Numbered from the stretch's first letter, positions 9,243 through 17,423 are shown. The stretch is 64,000 bases of DNA from CAYNFR01 sp964396595 (GCA_964396595.1 CAYNFR010000003.1:62001-126000), one strand, 5' to 3'. The notes: a model not told the origin generated them from the letters alone. A program made the numbers and translations.

Positions 9243-9295
9243 CGAGTTTACTTTGACTTTTTGTTCATTACGAGAACCGCACAGTGTAGAAAATG

Positions 9296-9805
9296 TCATA
9301 AAATTAACTTCGATAGAGCATTCATGTCTATAGGCTGCCATCCTTCCACTAGTGAACCTTGCAGACCATATCGGTTAGAATACCAATTCTCTATGATTTG
9401 TTTAATCGCGAATTGATTGACCATAAAACTTGTATAATCATTTACATCATTGATCTGTAAATCCTGTTTATCCGGAATGGCTATGATAACCGTGTTACGG
9501 CTATTGTCGGCATTCTTCAGGTTCATTCTCGCTATTGGGCGCACGCGCACATATTTTCCTCTCTCTAGTTTCTTAGATACGACCATGAGGTCGCAAGAAT
9601 GCATGCTATTAGAAAGTTCTGAGTGATTGAATGGATAGCCAGCGTAGAACCTCCATTGACCATTGACTTCATAAGAGAAATCATCACCGGCACTATTCGA
9701 TATCTTGATTAATATCCCTTGGGAATTGACGATATCATCCTTTGCAGGAGTGCAGACCATAAGAGATAGACAAACCGACATTAAAAACACCCACTTCAGA
9801 CACAT
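9296..9805 (-). CDS. Inorganic-pyrophosphatase-like lipoprotein lacking the usual catalytic Asp cluster
   Basis: This 169-residue exported protein has a lipobox-type signal peptide (MSVCLSLMVC, Cys near 18). The body aligns by eye with the lipoprotein form of family I pyrophosphatases known from Bacteroidota: YPFNHS matches the YPGNYG loop, VRVRPIARMNL the PIG/A-V-L strand, NTVIIAIPDKQD the KIIAVP strand, and FAIKQIIENWY the C-terminal helix. In active enzymes a DGDxLD cluster binds Mg ions; here that segment reads MHSCDLMVVS and has lost most of the acidic residues. Inference: a degenerate, probably non-catalytic relative, or a binding protein. Identification is by pattern memory, so moderate confidence. 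Confidence 0.55.
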   Translation of the reverse strand: MCLKWVFLMSVCLSLMVCTPAKDDIVNSQGILIKISNSAGDDFSYEVNGQWRFYAGYPFNHSELSNSMHSCDLMVVSKKLERGKYVRVRPIARMNLKNADNSRNTVIIAIPDKQDLQINDVNDYTSFMVNQFAIKQIIENWYSNRYGLQGSLVEGWQPIDMNALSKLIL

Positions 9806-9929
9806 ACGAACACTTTATGGCATATTTCTACTGAGACATTGATACAATCAAGCAGTTATAACGATAACTATCTGCACTCTTGTATGCACTAGGCAATATC
9901 ATCACCTTCATAAATGGTAGCGTTACTTC

Positions 9930-10100
9930 ATAGGTCATGGTAGTCGAATATTACCTAAACGAAAGTAGTGAACTACCTACCCACGCCATAGGCGATGGGT
10001 TGGGCTTCGGAAGTCAGCACTCCTACTAATGTAGGCAGTTCGTTCCGAGTTTTAGTATCCGTCCCAGATACATAATTTCTTAACGCAAAGTTCTTAATAT
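9930..10100 (-). ncRNA. Probable omega/right-end RNA region of the IS element, with hairpin 9979-10000
   Basis: On the minus strand the final tnpB codons and the bases after its stop form a stem of about nine pairs with one bulged base (ACCCATCGCC, loop TAT, GGCGTGGGT), followed by TAGGTAGTTCAC. This is the usual right-end structure of IS605 elements. Known omega RNAs start within the tnpB 3' region and end at the element boundary, after which the guide is read from flanking DNA. The existence of the RNA is inferred from family knowledge; only the hairpin is seen directly. The boundaries are approximate. Confidence 0.4.
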
Positions 10101-11148
10101 TCACAGCAGCATTTATATCCCTATCGTGTTGAGTATTACACTTAACACAAGTCCATTCTCTATCTTTTAGGGTTAGTTCTTTATTTACTATACCACAATT
10201 AGAGCAAGTCTTTGATGATGGTTCAAACCTACCTATCTTTAATAGGTTAACTCCATACCATTCACACTTGTATTCTAACATTGTTGTAAACATTGACCAA
10301 CCTACATCAGATATTGATTTGGCTAAACAATGGTTCTTCAACATACCTTTCACATTTAAATCTTCGATAGCTATTGTTTGGTTCTCACTAACTAATTTAA
10401 AAGATTCTTTGTGTAAAAAGTCTCTACGTTGATTTGCTACTTTCTCGTGTAACTTTGCTAATTTATTTTTTGTTCGCTTTCCTTTATGTTTTGAATATTT
10501 ACGTTGCACGTATTTTAATCTTGATTCAGCTTCACGTAAATATTTTGGGTTATCACTTATTTCACCATCAGAAGTGATTAAGAAGTCTTTAATACCTAAG
10601 TCTATACCAATGGTAGTTTCTTTTTTGATTTTAGTTTTGGATTTACAATCTTCACCAGTATCACATAGTATTGAAACTAAATATTTACCAGTAGGTGTTC
10701 TTGATATGGTAGCCGATTTAATTACTCCCTTAGTTTCTCTGTGCAATACAATGTCAACTCCTTCTTTAAATTTAGGTATGATTAACTTACCATTTTCTAC
10801 AATTACATTCTGTGGTATGTGAAATGATTGTTTACCTCTTTTCTTTGATTTGTACTTAGGAAAATTGCCTTGCCCTTTGTAAAACCTTGTAAACGCATTA
10901 TCTAAATTCCTTATAGGTGCTTGTAGTGATTGAGAATTAATTTCTTTCAACCAAGTACATTCTTTCTTTATATCAGGTAATTGTTTAATTAAATCAAAGC
11001 AAGAAAGGTTAATTTGATTACCAGCATAAGCCATTGTTTTAGTCTCCAATGCAAGGTTATACACAAACCTTGAACTACCAATGTGTTTATTGATAAGTTC
11101 CTCTTGACTTGCATTTGGCGTTAAACGATATTTGAATGACTTTAGCAT
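9973..11148 (-). CDS. tnpB: TnpB, RNA-guided endonuclease of IS200/IS605 (OrfB)
   Basis: This 391-residue protein has all TnpB hallmarks: an N-terminal helix-turn-helix-like start (LKSFKYRLTPNASQ), a RuvC-like nuclease with acidic residues at Asp183 (GIDLGIKDFL), Glu262 (AIEDLNVKGM) and Asp342/344 (HDRDINAAVN), and a zinc ribbon with Cys315, Cys318, Cys334 and Cys337. TnpB proteins cut DNA guided by an RNA made from the element's right end. The frame is full length and intact. The last codons (QPIAYGVGR) lie inside the end hairpin. On its own strand a TATATTTG box (11166-11173 in plus coordinates) lies about 18 bp upstream and fits a Bacteroidota -7 element. Confidence 0.93.
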   Translation of the reverse strand: MLKSFKYRLTPNASQEELINKHIGSSRFVYNLALETKTMAYAGNQINLSCFDLIKQLPDIKKECTWLKEINSQSLQAPIRNLDNAFTRFYKGQGNFPKYKSKKRGKQSFHIPQNVIVENGKLIIPKFKEGVDIVLHRETKGVIKSATISRTPTGKYLVSILCDTGEDCKSKTKIKKETTIGIDLGIKDFLITSDGEISDNPKYLREAESRLKYVQRKYSKHKGKRTKNKLAKLHEKVANQRRDFLHKESFKLVSENQTIAIEDLNVKGMLKNHCLAKSISDVGWSMFTTMLEYKCEWYGVNLLKIGRFEPSSKTCSNCGIVNKELTLKDREWTCVKCNTQHDRDINAAVNIKNFALRNYVSGTDTKTRNELPTLVGVLTSEAQPIAYGVGR

Positions 11149-11230
11149 ATATTATTATATACGTACAAATATACAAAAAGTTGCTTTCATTTTAAAGTTT
11201 TTTTAATTTTTCTGTAAAATACCGTTCAGC

Positions 11231-11275
11231 ATATTGTGAAAGTTTCCGTCTTCGGGTAAAAAACTTTCACAATAT
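11231..11275 (+). repeat. Perfect 15-bp inverted repeat ending on the tnpA start codon
   Basis: The arms ATATTGTGAAAGTTT (11231-11245) and AAACTTTCACAATAT (11261-11275) are exact reverse complements around a 15-nt loop. The right arm runs into the tnpA ATG (11274-11276). In RNA the stem would bury the initiation region, and IS200-type elements are known to hold transposase translation down with such leader hairpins. It follows that this is a regulatory leader structure, not a terminator: no T-run follows. Confidence 0.6.
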
Positions 11276-11675
11276 GTCTCACTACATCAGTACAAATCGT
11301 TCAAAACACTATCTAAAATGTCATCTAATATTAGTAACTAAATATCGTAGAAATATATTAGTAGGTAAGTTAAATGATGATTTATAATCCATATTCAGTT
11401 CCATAGCTGATAATTCAGATTTTGAAATAGAAGTATTTGAGTCGGATATTAACCACATTCATTTTCTCATCCGTTATATACCTCGTTTGTCTATCTCTCA
11501 AATGGTGCGTAGATTATAACAAGAATCTACTCGTCAGTTATGGTTATTACACTCAAATACATTACGTCAATACTATTGGTATCGTAAAATCTTGTGGTCA
11601 GATGCGTTCTTTGTGTGTTCAATAGGTGAGGCAAGTCCAGAAACAATACGTCAGTATATCTTATCACAAGGTTAG
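11274..11675 (+). pseudogene. tnpA: tnpA, IS200/IS605 Y1 transposase with two in-frame TAA codons
   Basis: One uninterrupted frame of 133 codons plus TAG matches the short HUH transposase: MSHYISTNRSKHYLKCHL at the start, the metal-binding HIH pair in DINHIHFLIR, WSDAFFV, and the catalytic tyrosine with its glutamine as YILSQ near the end. Only two codons are wrong: TAA at 11385-11387 and TAA at 11517-11519. Each follows a Leu TTA, and related proteins typically have lysine there, so AAA-to-TAA changes are the simplest explanation. There are no indels. As it stands it encodes only a 37-residue fragment, so mobility would need a transposase from elsewhere. Confidence 0.85.
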
Positions 11676-11691
11676 CGTTTGTCGCTTACAT

Positions 11692-11717
11692 CCCATCGGC
11701 AATACGTGACCAATGGG
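11692..11717 (+). repeat. Imperfect end hairpin of the IS element on the tnpA side
   Basis: CCCATCGG (11692-11699) and CCAATGGG (11710-11717) pair with one mismatch around a 10-nt loop, 16 bp after the tnpA stop. The AACCCAT foot on the opposite strand recurs at the tnpB-side hairpin, as expected for left and right ends recognised by the same TnpA. I take it as the left-end recognition hairpin. The cleavage site itself is not identified. Confidence 0.5.
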
Positions 11718-11855
11718 TTTTACGCTCCATTTTATAAAAAAATAGGCAATTATTTCCTTGGTCTGTGTCAGAACAATATCTTCACCCTTTGAGGCCGAGA
11801 AAATTAAAGCGTATTCCGGCTATTCAATATCATTGACTGTTTAAAATTGATAACT

Positions 11856-13475
11856 GTGAAGAAAATTTCATTGAAGTTTTTAGCCTTAATGGCGATCATT
11901 TTTAGTGTATCACCATTAGCTGCTCAATCAGAGCAACTAGGATGGGACGAGCGAATAGACAGTGCCTTCGCGCCGATTTCGAACTTCTTTCAAGACATTG
12001 TACTGCACAATTTTCCTGGCACTGCCATTCCTACAATCATTATTTTATTGGTCGTGGGTGCGGTGTTTTTTACGATATACTTTGGATTCATCAACATAAG
12101 AGGCTTCAAGACTGCGATTGACGTAGTACGCGGCAAATATGACAAACTGGAGAGGCATACAGTCTTACCCGGGGCGCAAGTCAACATTAATGATGGCGAT
12201 GTTGCCAGGACGATAGCCGATGAAAGTCGGCATGGTGAAGTAAGCCATTTTCAGGCGCTAGCAACGGCAGTGTCTGGCACAGTAGGCAATGGAAACATCG
12301 CCGGTGTTGCTCTTGCCATAGCAATCGGTGGCCCCGGAGCAACTTTCTGGATGATAATCTGTGGATTAATAGGTATGTCGACGAAGTTTGTCGAATGTAC
12401 CCTAGGTGTAAAATATCGAGACATTGGCCCAGACGGCACCGTTTACGGAGGTCCGATGTATTATCTAAGTAAAGGTTTACGCGAAAAAGGTTATCAGCAT
12501 TTGGGTAAAATTCTTGCTGGCATTTATGCTTTCTTGTGTATAGGAGCATCATTCGGTGGTGGTAATGCTGCCCAATCTAATCAGGCCGCTCAAGAGTTGG
12601 CGAGTTTGTTCGGTATGACAGGCGGTAGTGCTCGAACAATAATCGGGCTAATTCTTATGATAGTTGTAGGTATAGTCATCATTGGAGGTATTAAGCGGAT
12701 AGCATCTGTTACGGAGAAGATAGTTCCGTTAATGGCTGTTTTGTACATCCTTGCATGTCTATACATACTTGGCATAAACTATAATTATATTGGCGAAGCA
12801 TTCTCCCAGATATTTACACAGGCATTTTCGCATGAGGCAGGAGTCGGAGGCGTAATTGGGGTTATAATACTCGGATTCAGAAGGGCGGCTTTTTCCAATG
12901 AAGCGGGTTCAGGCTCAGCTTCTATCGCACACTCTGCTGTAAAGACTAAATATCCAGCCTCTGAGGGACTCGTGGCGTTACTAGAGCCATTTATTGATAC
13001 GGTGGTAATATGTACGATGACAGCATTAGTGATCATCATCTTTAACCACGGTGGAGGACAGTTTATGTATGGAGGGGATGGTGCAGGAAGCGTCATTATA
13101 AGCGGTGAATCACTTCAAGGCGCCGGAATCACTTCCAAAGCATTCGGAGCATATATACCATTTGCAGGGGTTTTCTTGACGGTGTGTGTTGTATTGTTTG
13201 CTGTATCTACCATGATTTCGTGGTCATATTATGGCCTTCAATCATGGATGTACTTCTTTGGCAAGAGCCAAAAGGCAGATCTTACTTACAAATTTTTGTT
13301 TCTGGCATTTATCGTAATAGGTGCTGCCGGCAATATGAACAGCGTCTGGGGCTTCTCAGATGCCATGATACTAGGATTAGTATTTCCAAATATGATCGGT
13401 TTGTTCATCCTATTCCCGGAGGTCAAGAAGTCCCTCAATATCTATCTTAAAGCAATCAAAGACCAAATAGGATAA
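11856..13475 (+). CDS. Alanine/glycine:cation symporter (AGCS family)
   Basis: This is an inner-membrane sodium- or proton-coupled amino-acid importer of about 539 residues. Family signatures are visible: GNGNIAGVALAIAIGGPGA in the first third and FRRAAFSNEAGSGSAS before the later helices. About eleven hydrophobic segments can be counted, after an N-terminal signal-like helix (KFLALMAIIFSVSPLAAQ) and a long loop. I favour the GTG at 11856 (then KKISLKFL) over the TTG at 11847 because it gives the usual basic start. The IS element ends only about 100 bp upstream, so the native promoter region may have been altered. Confidence 0.88.
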   Translation: MKKISLKFLALMAIIFSVSPLAAQSEQLGWDERIDSAFAPISNFFQDIVLHNFPGTAIPTIIILLVVGAVFFTIYFGFINIRGFKTAIDVVRGKYDKLERHTVLPGAQVNINDGDVARTIADESRHGEVSHFQALATAVSGTVGNGNIAGVALAIAIGGPGATFWMIICGLIGMSTKFVECTLGVKYRDIGPDGTVYGGPMYYLSKGLREKGYQHLGKILAGIYAFLCIGASFGGGNAAQSNQAAQELASLFGMTGGSARTIIGLILMIVVGIVIIGGIKRIASVTEKIVPLMAVLYILACLYILGINYNYIGEAFSQIFTQAFSHEAGVGGVIGVIILGFRRAAFSNEAGSGSASIAHSAVKTKYPASEGLVALLEPFIDTVVICTMTALVIIIFNHGGGQFMYGGDGAGSVIISGESLQGAGITSKAFGAYIPFAGVFLTVCVVLFAVSTMISWSYYGLQSWMYFFGKSQKADLTYKFLFLAFIVIGAAGNMNSVWGFSDAMILGLVFPNMIGLFILFPEVKKSLNIYLKAIKDQIG

Positions 13476-13532
13476 ACAATCGATCGATAAATACAAAGTG
13501 AAATCCTCAGATAAGTAGCGTTTCTACGAAGC

Positions 13533-14027
13533 ATGGAAGAGGTGTATTTACTATTAGGAAGTAATATAGGGGATCGCGTTGCTAACATAAGGCTTGCAAC
13601 AAAGATCATTGGTTGGCATGTAGGTGACATTCAAGCAGAATCAGCCATGTATGAAACCAGCCCATGGGGCATTATAGAGCAACCGGGTTTTATCAATCAA
13701 GCCATCAAGATATCGACTTGCCATAATCCATTTACCTTAATGAACAAGCTTCAACAGATAGAAAAATATATCAGCAAAAAGTTTGTCAAAAAAGAAAAAT
13801 ATGGTCCGCGAGTTATCGATATAGATATATTATTTTACGGAGCACAGATAATCTCAAATGTTGCGCTAGAAGTGCCGCATCCTAGACTTTACGAGCGGAA
13901 CTTCGCATTAAAACCACTAGCCGAGATAGCCCCTGATCTTATACACCCGATAAATAATCTGACGATAAATCAATTAAAATCTCATTGCACCGACAAAGGT
14001 GTCGTAACATTGCTGCCAGAAATATGA
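13533..14027 (+). CDS. folK: 2-amino-4-hydroxy-6-hydroxymethyldihydropteridine diphosphokinase (HPPK)
   Basis: This 164-residue cytosolic enzyme transfers pyrophosphate from ATP to hydroxymethyl-dihydropterin in folate synthesis. Signature parts are the N-terminal LLLGSNIGDR, the middle YETSPWG and FINQAI segments, and the KYGPRVIDIDILFYG motif that binds Mg and ATP, followed by VPHPRLYERNFALKPLAEIAPD. Full length for FolK. Its stop overlaps the next start (ATGA at 14024-14027), so it is coupled to the deoxynucleoside kinase. Related Bacteroidota have these two activities in one fused protein, as far as I recall. Confidence 0.95.
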   Translation: MEEVYLLLGSNIGDRVANIRLATKIIGWHVGDIQAESAMYETSPWGIIEQPGFINQAIKISTCHNPFTLMNKLQQIEKYISKKFVKKEKYGPRVIDIDILFYGAQIISNVALEVPHPRLYERNFALKPLAEIAPDLIHPINNLTINQLKSHCTDKGVVTLLPEI

Positions 14028-14674
14028 CAACACATATTCCATATCGATATATATGTATTGAAGGCAATATAGGCTCAGGCAAGACCACCTTCTGTGAAAT
14101 GATTCACGAAGAAATGAGCTGTGAACTGATACTCGAAGCCTTTAACGAAAACCCTTTTCTACCCTACTTTTATCAAGACAAGGATCGATATGCATTCAGT
14201 GTTGAGCTCTTTTTTATGACAGAGAGATATAAACAACTCCAAAGACAACTTCTCAATCGTGGCTTGTTCAGCGATTTTGTGATTTCTGATTATTCTTTCA
14301 TCAAGTCACTTTTATTCGCCAGAAACAACCTGATGGACGAGGAATATCGCTTGTTTCAAAAGTTATGGGATACCCTCAATGCCTCCTTTCCGAAGCCGGA
14401 CATCTTGGTATATTTTCATCGGGATGTGGACATATTGATGCGATATATCGCTAAACGCGGCAGAGAATACGAAAAATTAATACAGCCGGATTATCTCTTA
14501 CAGATACAATACACATACTTCGAATACTTCAAGAACATTCTATCCTATCCCGTGGTTATTATTGATCTTAAGGAAATGGACTTCATCAGTGACCAAACCA
14601 AATATGACACCATAAAACACGTTGTATCCAGAAAATACACGCCTGGTGTCCATCGTGTTAATTTGATTGTATAA
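14024..14674 (+). CDS. Deoxynucleoside kinase (deoxyadenosine/deoxyguanosine kinase type)
   Basis: This 216-residue P-loop enzyme phosphorylates salvaged deoxynucleosides. Residues 13-21 form the Walker A loop EGNIGSGKT. The SDYSFIKSLLFARNNL stretch near 90 matches the DRS/DYS catalytic region, and YFHRDVD near 140 and KRGREYEK near 155 form the lid of the dNK family. An in-frame Met at 13985 would lie within folK; the start at 14024 creates the ATGA overlap and gives the usual short N-terminus before the P-loop. Nucleoside specificity cannot be read from the sequence with confidence. Confidence 0.88.
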   Translation: MTTHIPYRYICIEGNIGSGKTTFCEMIHEEMSCELILEAFNENPFLPYFYQDKDRYAFSVELFFMTERYKQLQRQLLNRGLFSDFVISDYSFIKSLLFARNNLMDEEYRLFQKLWDTLNASFPKPDILVYFHRDVDILMRYIAKRGREYEKLIQPDYLLQIQYTYFEYFKNILSYPVVIIDLKEMDFISDQTKYDTIKHVVSRKYTPGVHRVNLIV

Positions 14675-14717
14675 ACAGGATACTTGATCTATAAAAATGT
14701 ACTTTTTATATACTTTA

Positions 14718-14749
14718 TTGAAGTCTGCGCGCCAAGATATTTAGCTTTG
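14718..14749 (+). promoter_or_regulatory. Putative Bacteroidota-type promoter for sppA
   Basis: TTG at 14718-14720 and TAGCTTTG at 14742-14749, separated by 21 bp, match the Bacteroidota sigma-ABfr pattern (TTG / TAnnTTTG) well. The -7 box lies 21 bp before the sppA ATG, giving a very short leader. Found by eye. A random TAnnTTTG match in such a gap is unlikely but possible. Confidence 0.45.
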
Positions 14750-14770
14750 TCCTTTTTTACGGTTTAATCT

Positions 14771-16531
14771 ATGAAACAGTTCTTTAAATTTATATTCGCT
14801 TCGTGTTTAGGCACCATTATAGCGCTTAGCGCAATAATTCTCATCATTTTTATCATCGGTGCGGCTTCTGCTCCAAAGCAAGATATCCCCAAAAATTCCG
14901 TACTTCACTTAAAACTCGATCATGTAGTCCCCGAGTTGACTGACAACGTAGCTCAGGACAATTTTATGTCTTTCGAGACTGTCAAGGCGACAGGTGTAAA
15001 TGATATCAAGAGACTTATAAGGCTAGCCGCCAATGATCCGAAAATCCTGGGTCTCTTTATTCAGACGGAAATGCCTGGCGTCGCACCTAGTACAGCATTT
15101 GAATTATGTAGCGTATTGGACGAATTTAAAGAAAGTGGCAAACCTATTATCGCTTACGGAGACTATTTCACACAATCCGGATATGTATTGGCAAGTAATG
15201 CCGATAGTATTTTCTTAAATCCGAATGGGCTGGTAGATGCACGTGGGTATGGGATGACAATCCCTTACATGGAGGGCTTTGCTAAAAAGACGAATATAAA
15301 ATTTGATGTCTATTTTGCCGGAAAATATAAAAGCGCTATCGAACCATTCTACCGCAATGAAATGTCTGAAGAAAACCGATATCAAAGCCGCATTTTCTTA
15401 AACAATTTTCAACAAAAGCTGACCGAAATCGTCGCTGCAAATCGCAATATTGATGCGCAAGAATTGAATCATCGTATCGTCAAAGGGCTCTTGATTAATG
15501 GCGACGATGCACTCGAAGCCGGACTAGTGGACAAGCTAGATTATTATGATAGTGTCAAGGACAGATTTGCAGAAGTGCTTGATTTGACAGAACTTAAGCT
15601 GGTTGATATCCACGAATATCTCTTAGCTAACCCCAAAAGTAGCACTGATCACAAAAACAAGATAGCCGTAATTTATGCAGAGGGCACAGTGGCCTTTAGC
15701 GATAAGTCGCGTGGCAACATCAATATGGAGGTTTACGAGGAGATTCTAGAGCGAATTAAAAAGAACAAAAAGATAAAAGCTGTCGTCCTACGGGTAAACT
15801 CACCCGGCGGAAGTGCCTTTACTTCCGATGTTTTTTGGAAAAAGATGGAAGATATTAAAGCGGCAGGAAAGCCAATAATAGCTTCATTCGGAGATTACGC
15901 GGCATCAGGAGGCTATTATATAGCCGCCGGGGCAGATCATATTATCAGCGAACCTACCACACTGACCGGATCGATCGGGGTTTTTGCCATGATGCCAAAT
16001 TTTGATGATTTCTTCCAGAATAAAATAGGGATAAATTGGGACACTATCGGCACAGGTGAAGCCACCTTCATCTATTCAAATATGGTAAAGCGATCATCAT
16101 CAGACTATAGAATCCTTCAATCAGAAACAGACCGCGCATATCATCAGTTCAAATCTGTTGTTGCCAAGGGAAGAAATATGACATTAGAACAAACCGATGC
16201 CGTAGCGCAAGGTCGTGTATGGAGCGGTATTGATGCGCTGGAAGTAGGGCTAATAGATCAGATAGGTAGCCTAGATGATGCCATAGAAGTGGCAGCTACT
16301 CGGGCAGAAATTGATGATTACAAAATCATTGAATATCCTATTATTAAAAAGTCATTCTTCGAGACATTTTTCGAGAGCATCATTGATGAAGCATCTAAGT
16401 CCGATATTAAAGCTTTAGCAGGTAAATCCTATACTAAATATACAGCTCAACTTGAAAAATTCTTAGCTGGTATAGTTGAAGCTTGCGATACACCACAGGC
16501 TAGGTTGCCATTTATGATTGAAACAAATTAA
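14771..16531 (+). CDS. sppA: Signal peptide peptidase SppA, long (67K) type
   Basis: This 586-residue membrane-anchored serine protease degrades signal peptides left in the inner membrane after export. It has an N-terminal transmembrane helix (about 12-34) and two tandem ClpP/crotonase-like domains. The Ser/Lys dyad is visible: Lys187 in GKYKSAIEPF of the first domain and Ser378 in GDYAASGGYY of the second, with the NSPGGSA oxyanion region at 342-348. Length and dyad arrangement match the E. coli-type enzyme. It is monocistronic by position, with a good upstream promoter candidate. Confidence 0.93.
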   Translation: MKQFFKFIFASCLGTIIALSAIILIIFIIGAASAPKQDIPKNSVLHLKLDHVVPELTDNVAQDNFMSFETVKATGVNDIKRLIRLAANDPKILGLFIQTEMPGVAPSTAFELCSVLDEFKESGKPIIAYGDYFTQSGYVLASNADSIFLNPNGLVDARGYGMTIPYMEGFAKKTNIKFDVYFAGKYKSAIEPFYRNEMSEENRYQSRIFLNNFQQKLTEIVAANRNIDAQELNHRIVKGLLINGDDALEAGLVDKLDYYDSVKDRFAEVLDLTELKLVDIHEYLLANPKSSTDHKNKIAVIYAEGTVAFSDKSRGNINMEVYEEILERIKKNKKIKAVVLRVNSPGGSAFTSDVFWKKMEDIKAAGKPIIASFGDYAASGGYYIAAGADHIISEPTTLTGSIGVFAMMPNFDDFFQNKIGINWDTIGTGEATFIYSNMVKRSSSDYRILQSETDRAYHQFKSVVAKGRNMTLEQTDAVAQGRVWSGIDALEVGLIDQIGSLDDAIEVAATRAEIDDYKIIEYPIIKKSFFETFFESIIDEASKSDIKALAGKSYTKYTAQLEKFLAGIVEACDTPQARLPFMIETN

Positions 16532-16652
16532 TAGGGCTTTTGCATAAAAATTGACTTATTTTATGCGAATCCTAAGAGGGAAGTTAAACCTTTCGCCGTT
16601 AAGACTGTCTAAAGTTTGAAATTATATTACTAACATTTAGACACATCAAAGT

Positions 16653-17207
16653 ATGAACTTTATTCTTATTTCCCTCATTTCGCTGTTTATATTCGGAAAT
16701 CCTGTAGTTGATAAAAAACCGGTAGACACTGCCAAGAGCGCCATTGAATGGGAAGGTCGTAAAGTAGGCGGAAAGCACAATGGCACCATTAGCATAAAAG
16801 AGGGCGCGCTAGAATTTGACGGTTTACAGCTCGTAGGCGGTTCATTTATTGTAGATATGACCACTATCACAGTAACTGACTTGCAAGGCGGTATAGCTGA
16901 CAGACTGAGAGGTCATCTCGCATCAGATGATTTTTTCGGTGTTGAGCAACATCCTGAAGCTATTCTCACTATAACTTCCGCTACTTTAAAAGGTGCATCT
17001 TATGATATCAAAGCTGATTTGACCATCAAAGGTGTAACTGAGGCTATCGAATTCAATGCAACACTACAAGGTGGCGCAGCTAAAGCATCAATAGAAATTG
17101 ATAGAACTAAGTACAACTTGAAATATAGATCAGGAAAATTCTTTGAAGCACTTGGTGATAAGCTCATTTACGATGACTTCACACTGAATGTGTCATTGGT
17201 TTACTAA
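16653..17207 (+). CDS. YceI-family periplasmic protein
   Basis: This 184-residue protein has a hydrophobic signal-like start (MNFILISLISLFIFGNP) and the YceI beta-barrel pattern: AIEWEGRKVGGKHNGTI, HLASDDFFGVEQHPEA and LTIKGVTEAIEFNATL, ending in IDRTKYNLKYRSGKFFEALGD. YceI proteins form a lipocalin-like pocket that binds long isoprenoid lipids in the periplasm; the ligand here is unknown. A strong terminator follows 23 bp after the stop, so the gene ends its transcript. Confidence 0.9.
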   Translation: MNFILISLISLFIFGNPVVDKKPVDTAKSAIEWEGRKVGGKHNGTISIKEGALEFDGLQLVGGSFIVDMTTITVTDLQGGIADRLRGHLASDDFFGVEQHPEAILTITSATLKGASYDIKADLTIKGVTEAIEFNATLQGGAAKASIEIDRTKYNLKYRSGKFFEALGDKLIYDDFTLNVSLVY

Positions 17208-17230
17208 TCTTTTACCTAGCTAAAATTTAC

Positions 17231-17260
17231 AAGGCCATCTTAAATCAGATGGCCTTTTTT
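17231..17260 (+). terminator. Rho-independent terminator after the YceI gene
   Basis: AAGGCCATCT (17231-17240) pairs perfectly with AGATGGCCTT (17247-17256) around a 6-nt loop, and the T-run extends to 17260. It lies 23 bp after the YceI stop. Confidence 0.88.
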
Positions 17261-17423
17261 GTGAGAACTTGTTCAAAGTTGTGATGTCACCTTAAACCGG
17301 ATACCCTAAACCGTCAAGTCCAATATGCTGCTCAAAGCTTAATTATAAAAGGCTCTTTAATTACGCAACACACCTTCAATCATATTCATATTCATTAACA
17401 TTGTCACTGATATAACTGAATCC

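Larger units (their letters stand above)
9930..11750. mobile_element. IS200/IS605-family insertion element, divergent tnpB and tnpA
   Basis: The element consists of tnpB on the minus strand and a damaged tnpA on the plus strand, back to back around a short AT-rich spacer. End-like hairpins lie next to each gene's 3' end: 9979-10000 beside tnpB and 11692-11717 beside tnpA. This is the layout of IS605-type transposons, which move as single-stranded DNA and have no terminal inverted repeats or target duplications. Exact tips are not determined; the bounds given are estimates just outside the two hairpins. It sits between a lipoprotein gene and an AGCS symporter gene. Confidence 0.75.

Noticed and set aside
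11437..11625. A 62-codon plus-strand frame inside the tnpA region
   Set aside because: It is out of frame with the HIH and YxxxQ transposase sequence and matches nothing; the transposase frame explains the DNA.
11274..11675. The idea that TAA is read as lysine in this organism, which would make tnpA intact
   Set aside because: Many convincing genes in the window end in TAA at the expected family length (for example the sigma factor, recQ and the GH31 gene), so TAA is a normal stop.
12187..12552. A 121-codon frame antisense to the AGCS symporter gene
   Set aside because: The opposite strand encodes a strongly conserved transporter; the antisense frame has low-complexity His/Arg/Leu composition.
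16542..16566. Hairpin GCATAAAA / TTTTATGC just after sppA as a terminator
   Set aside because: The stem is almost all A/T and no T-run follows; too weak to call.
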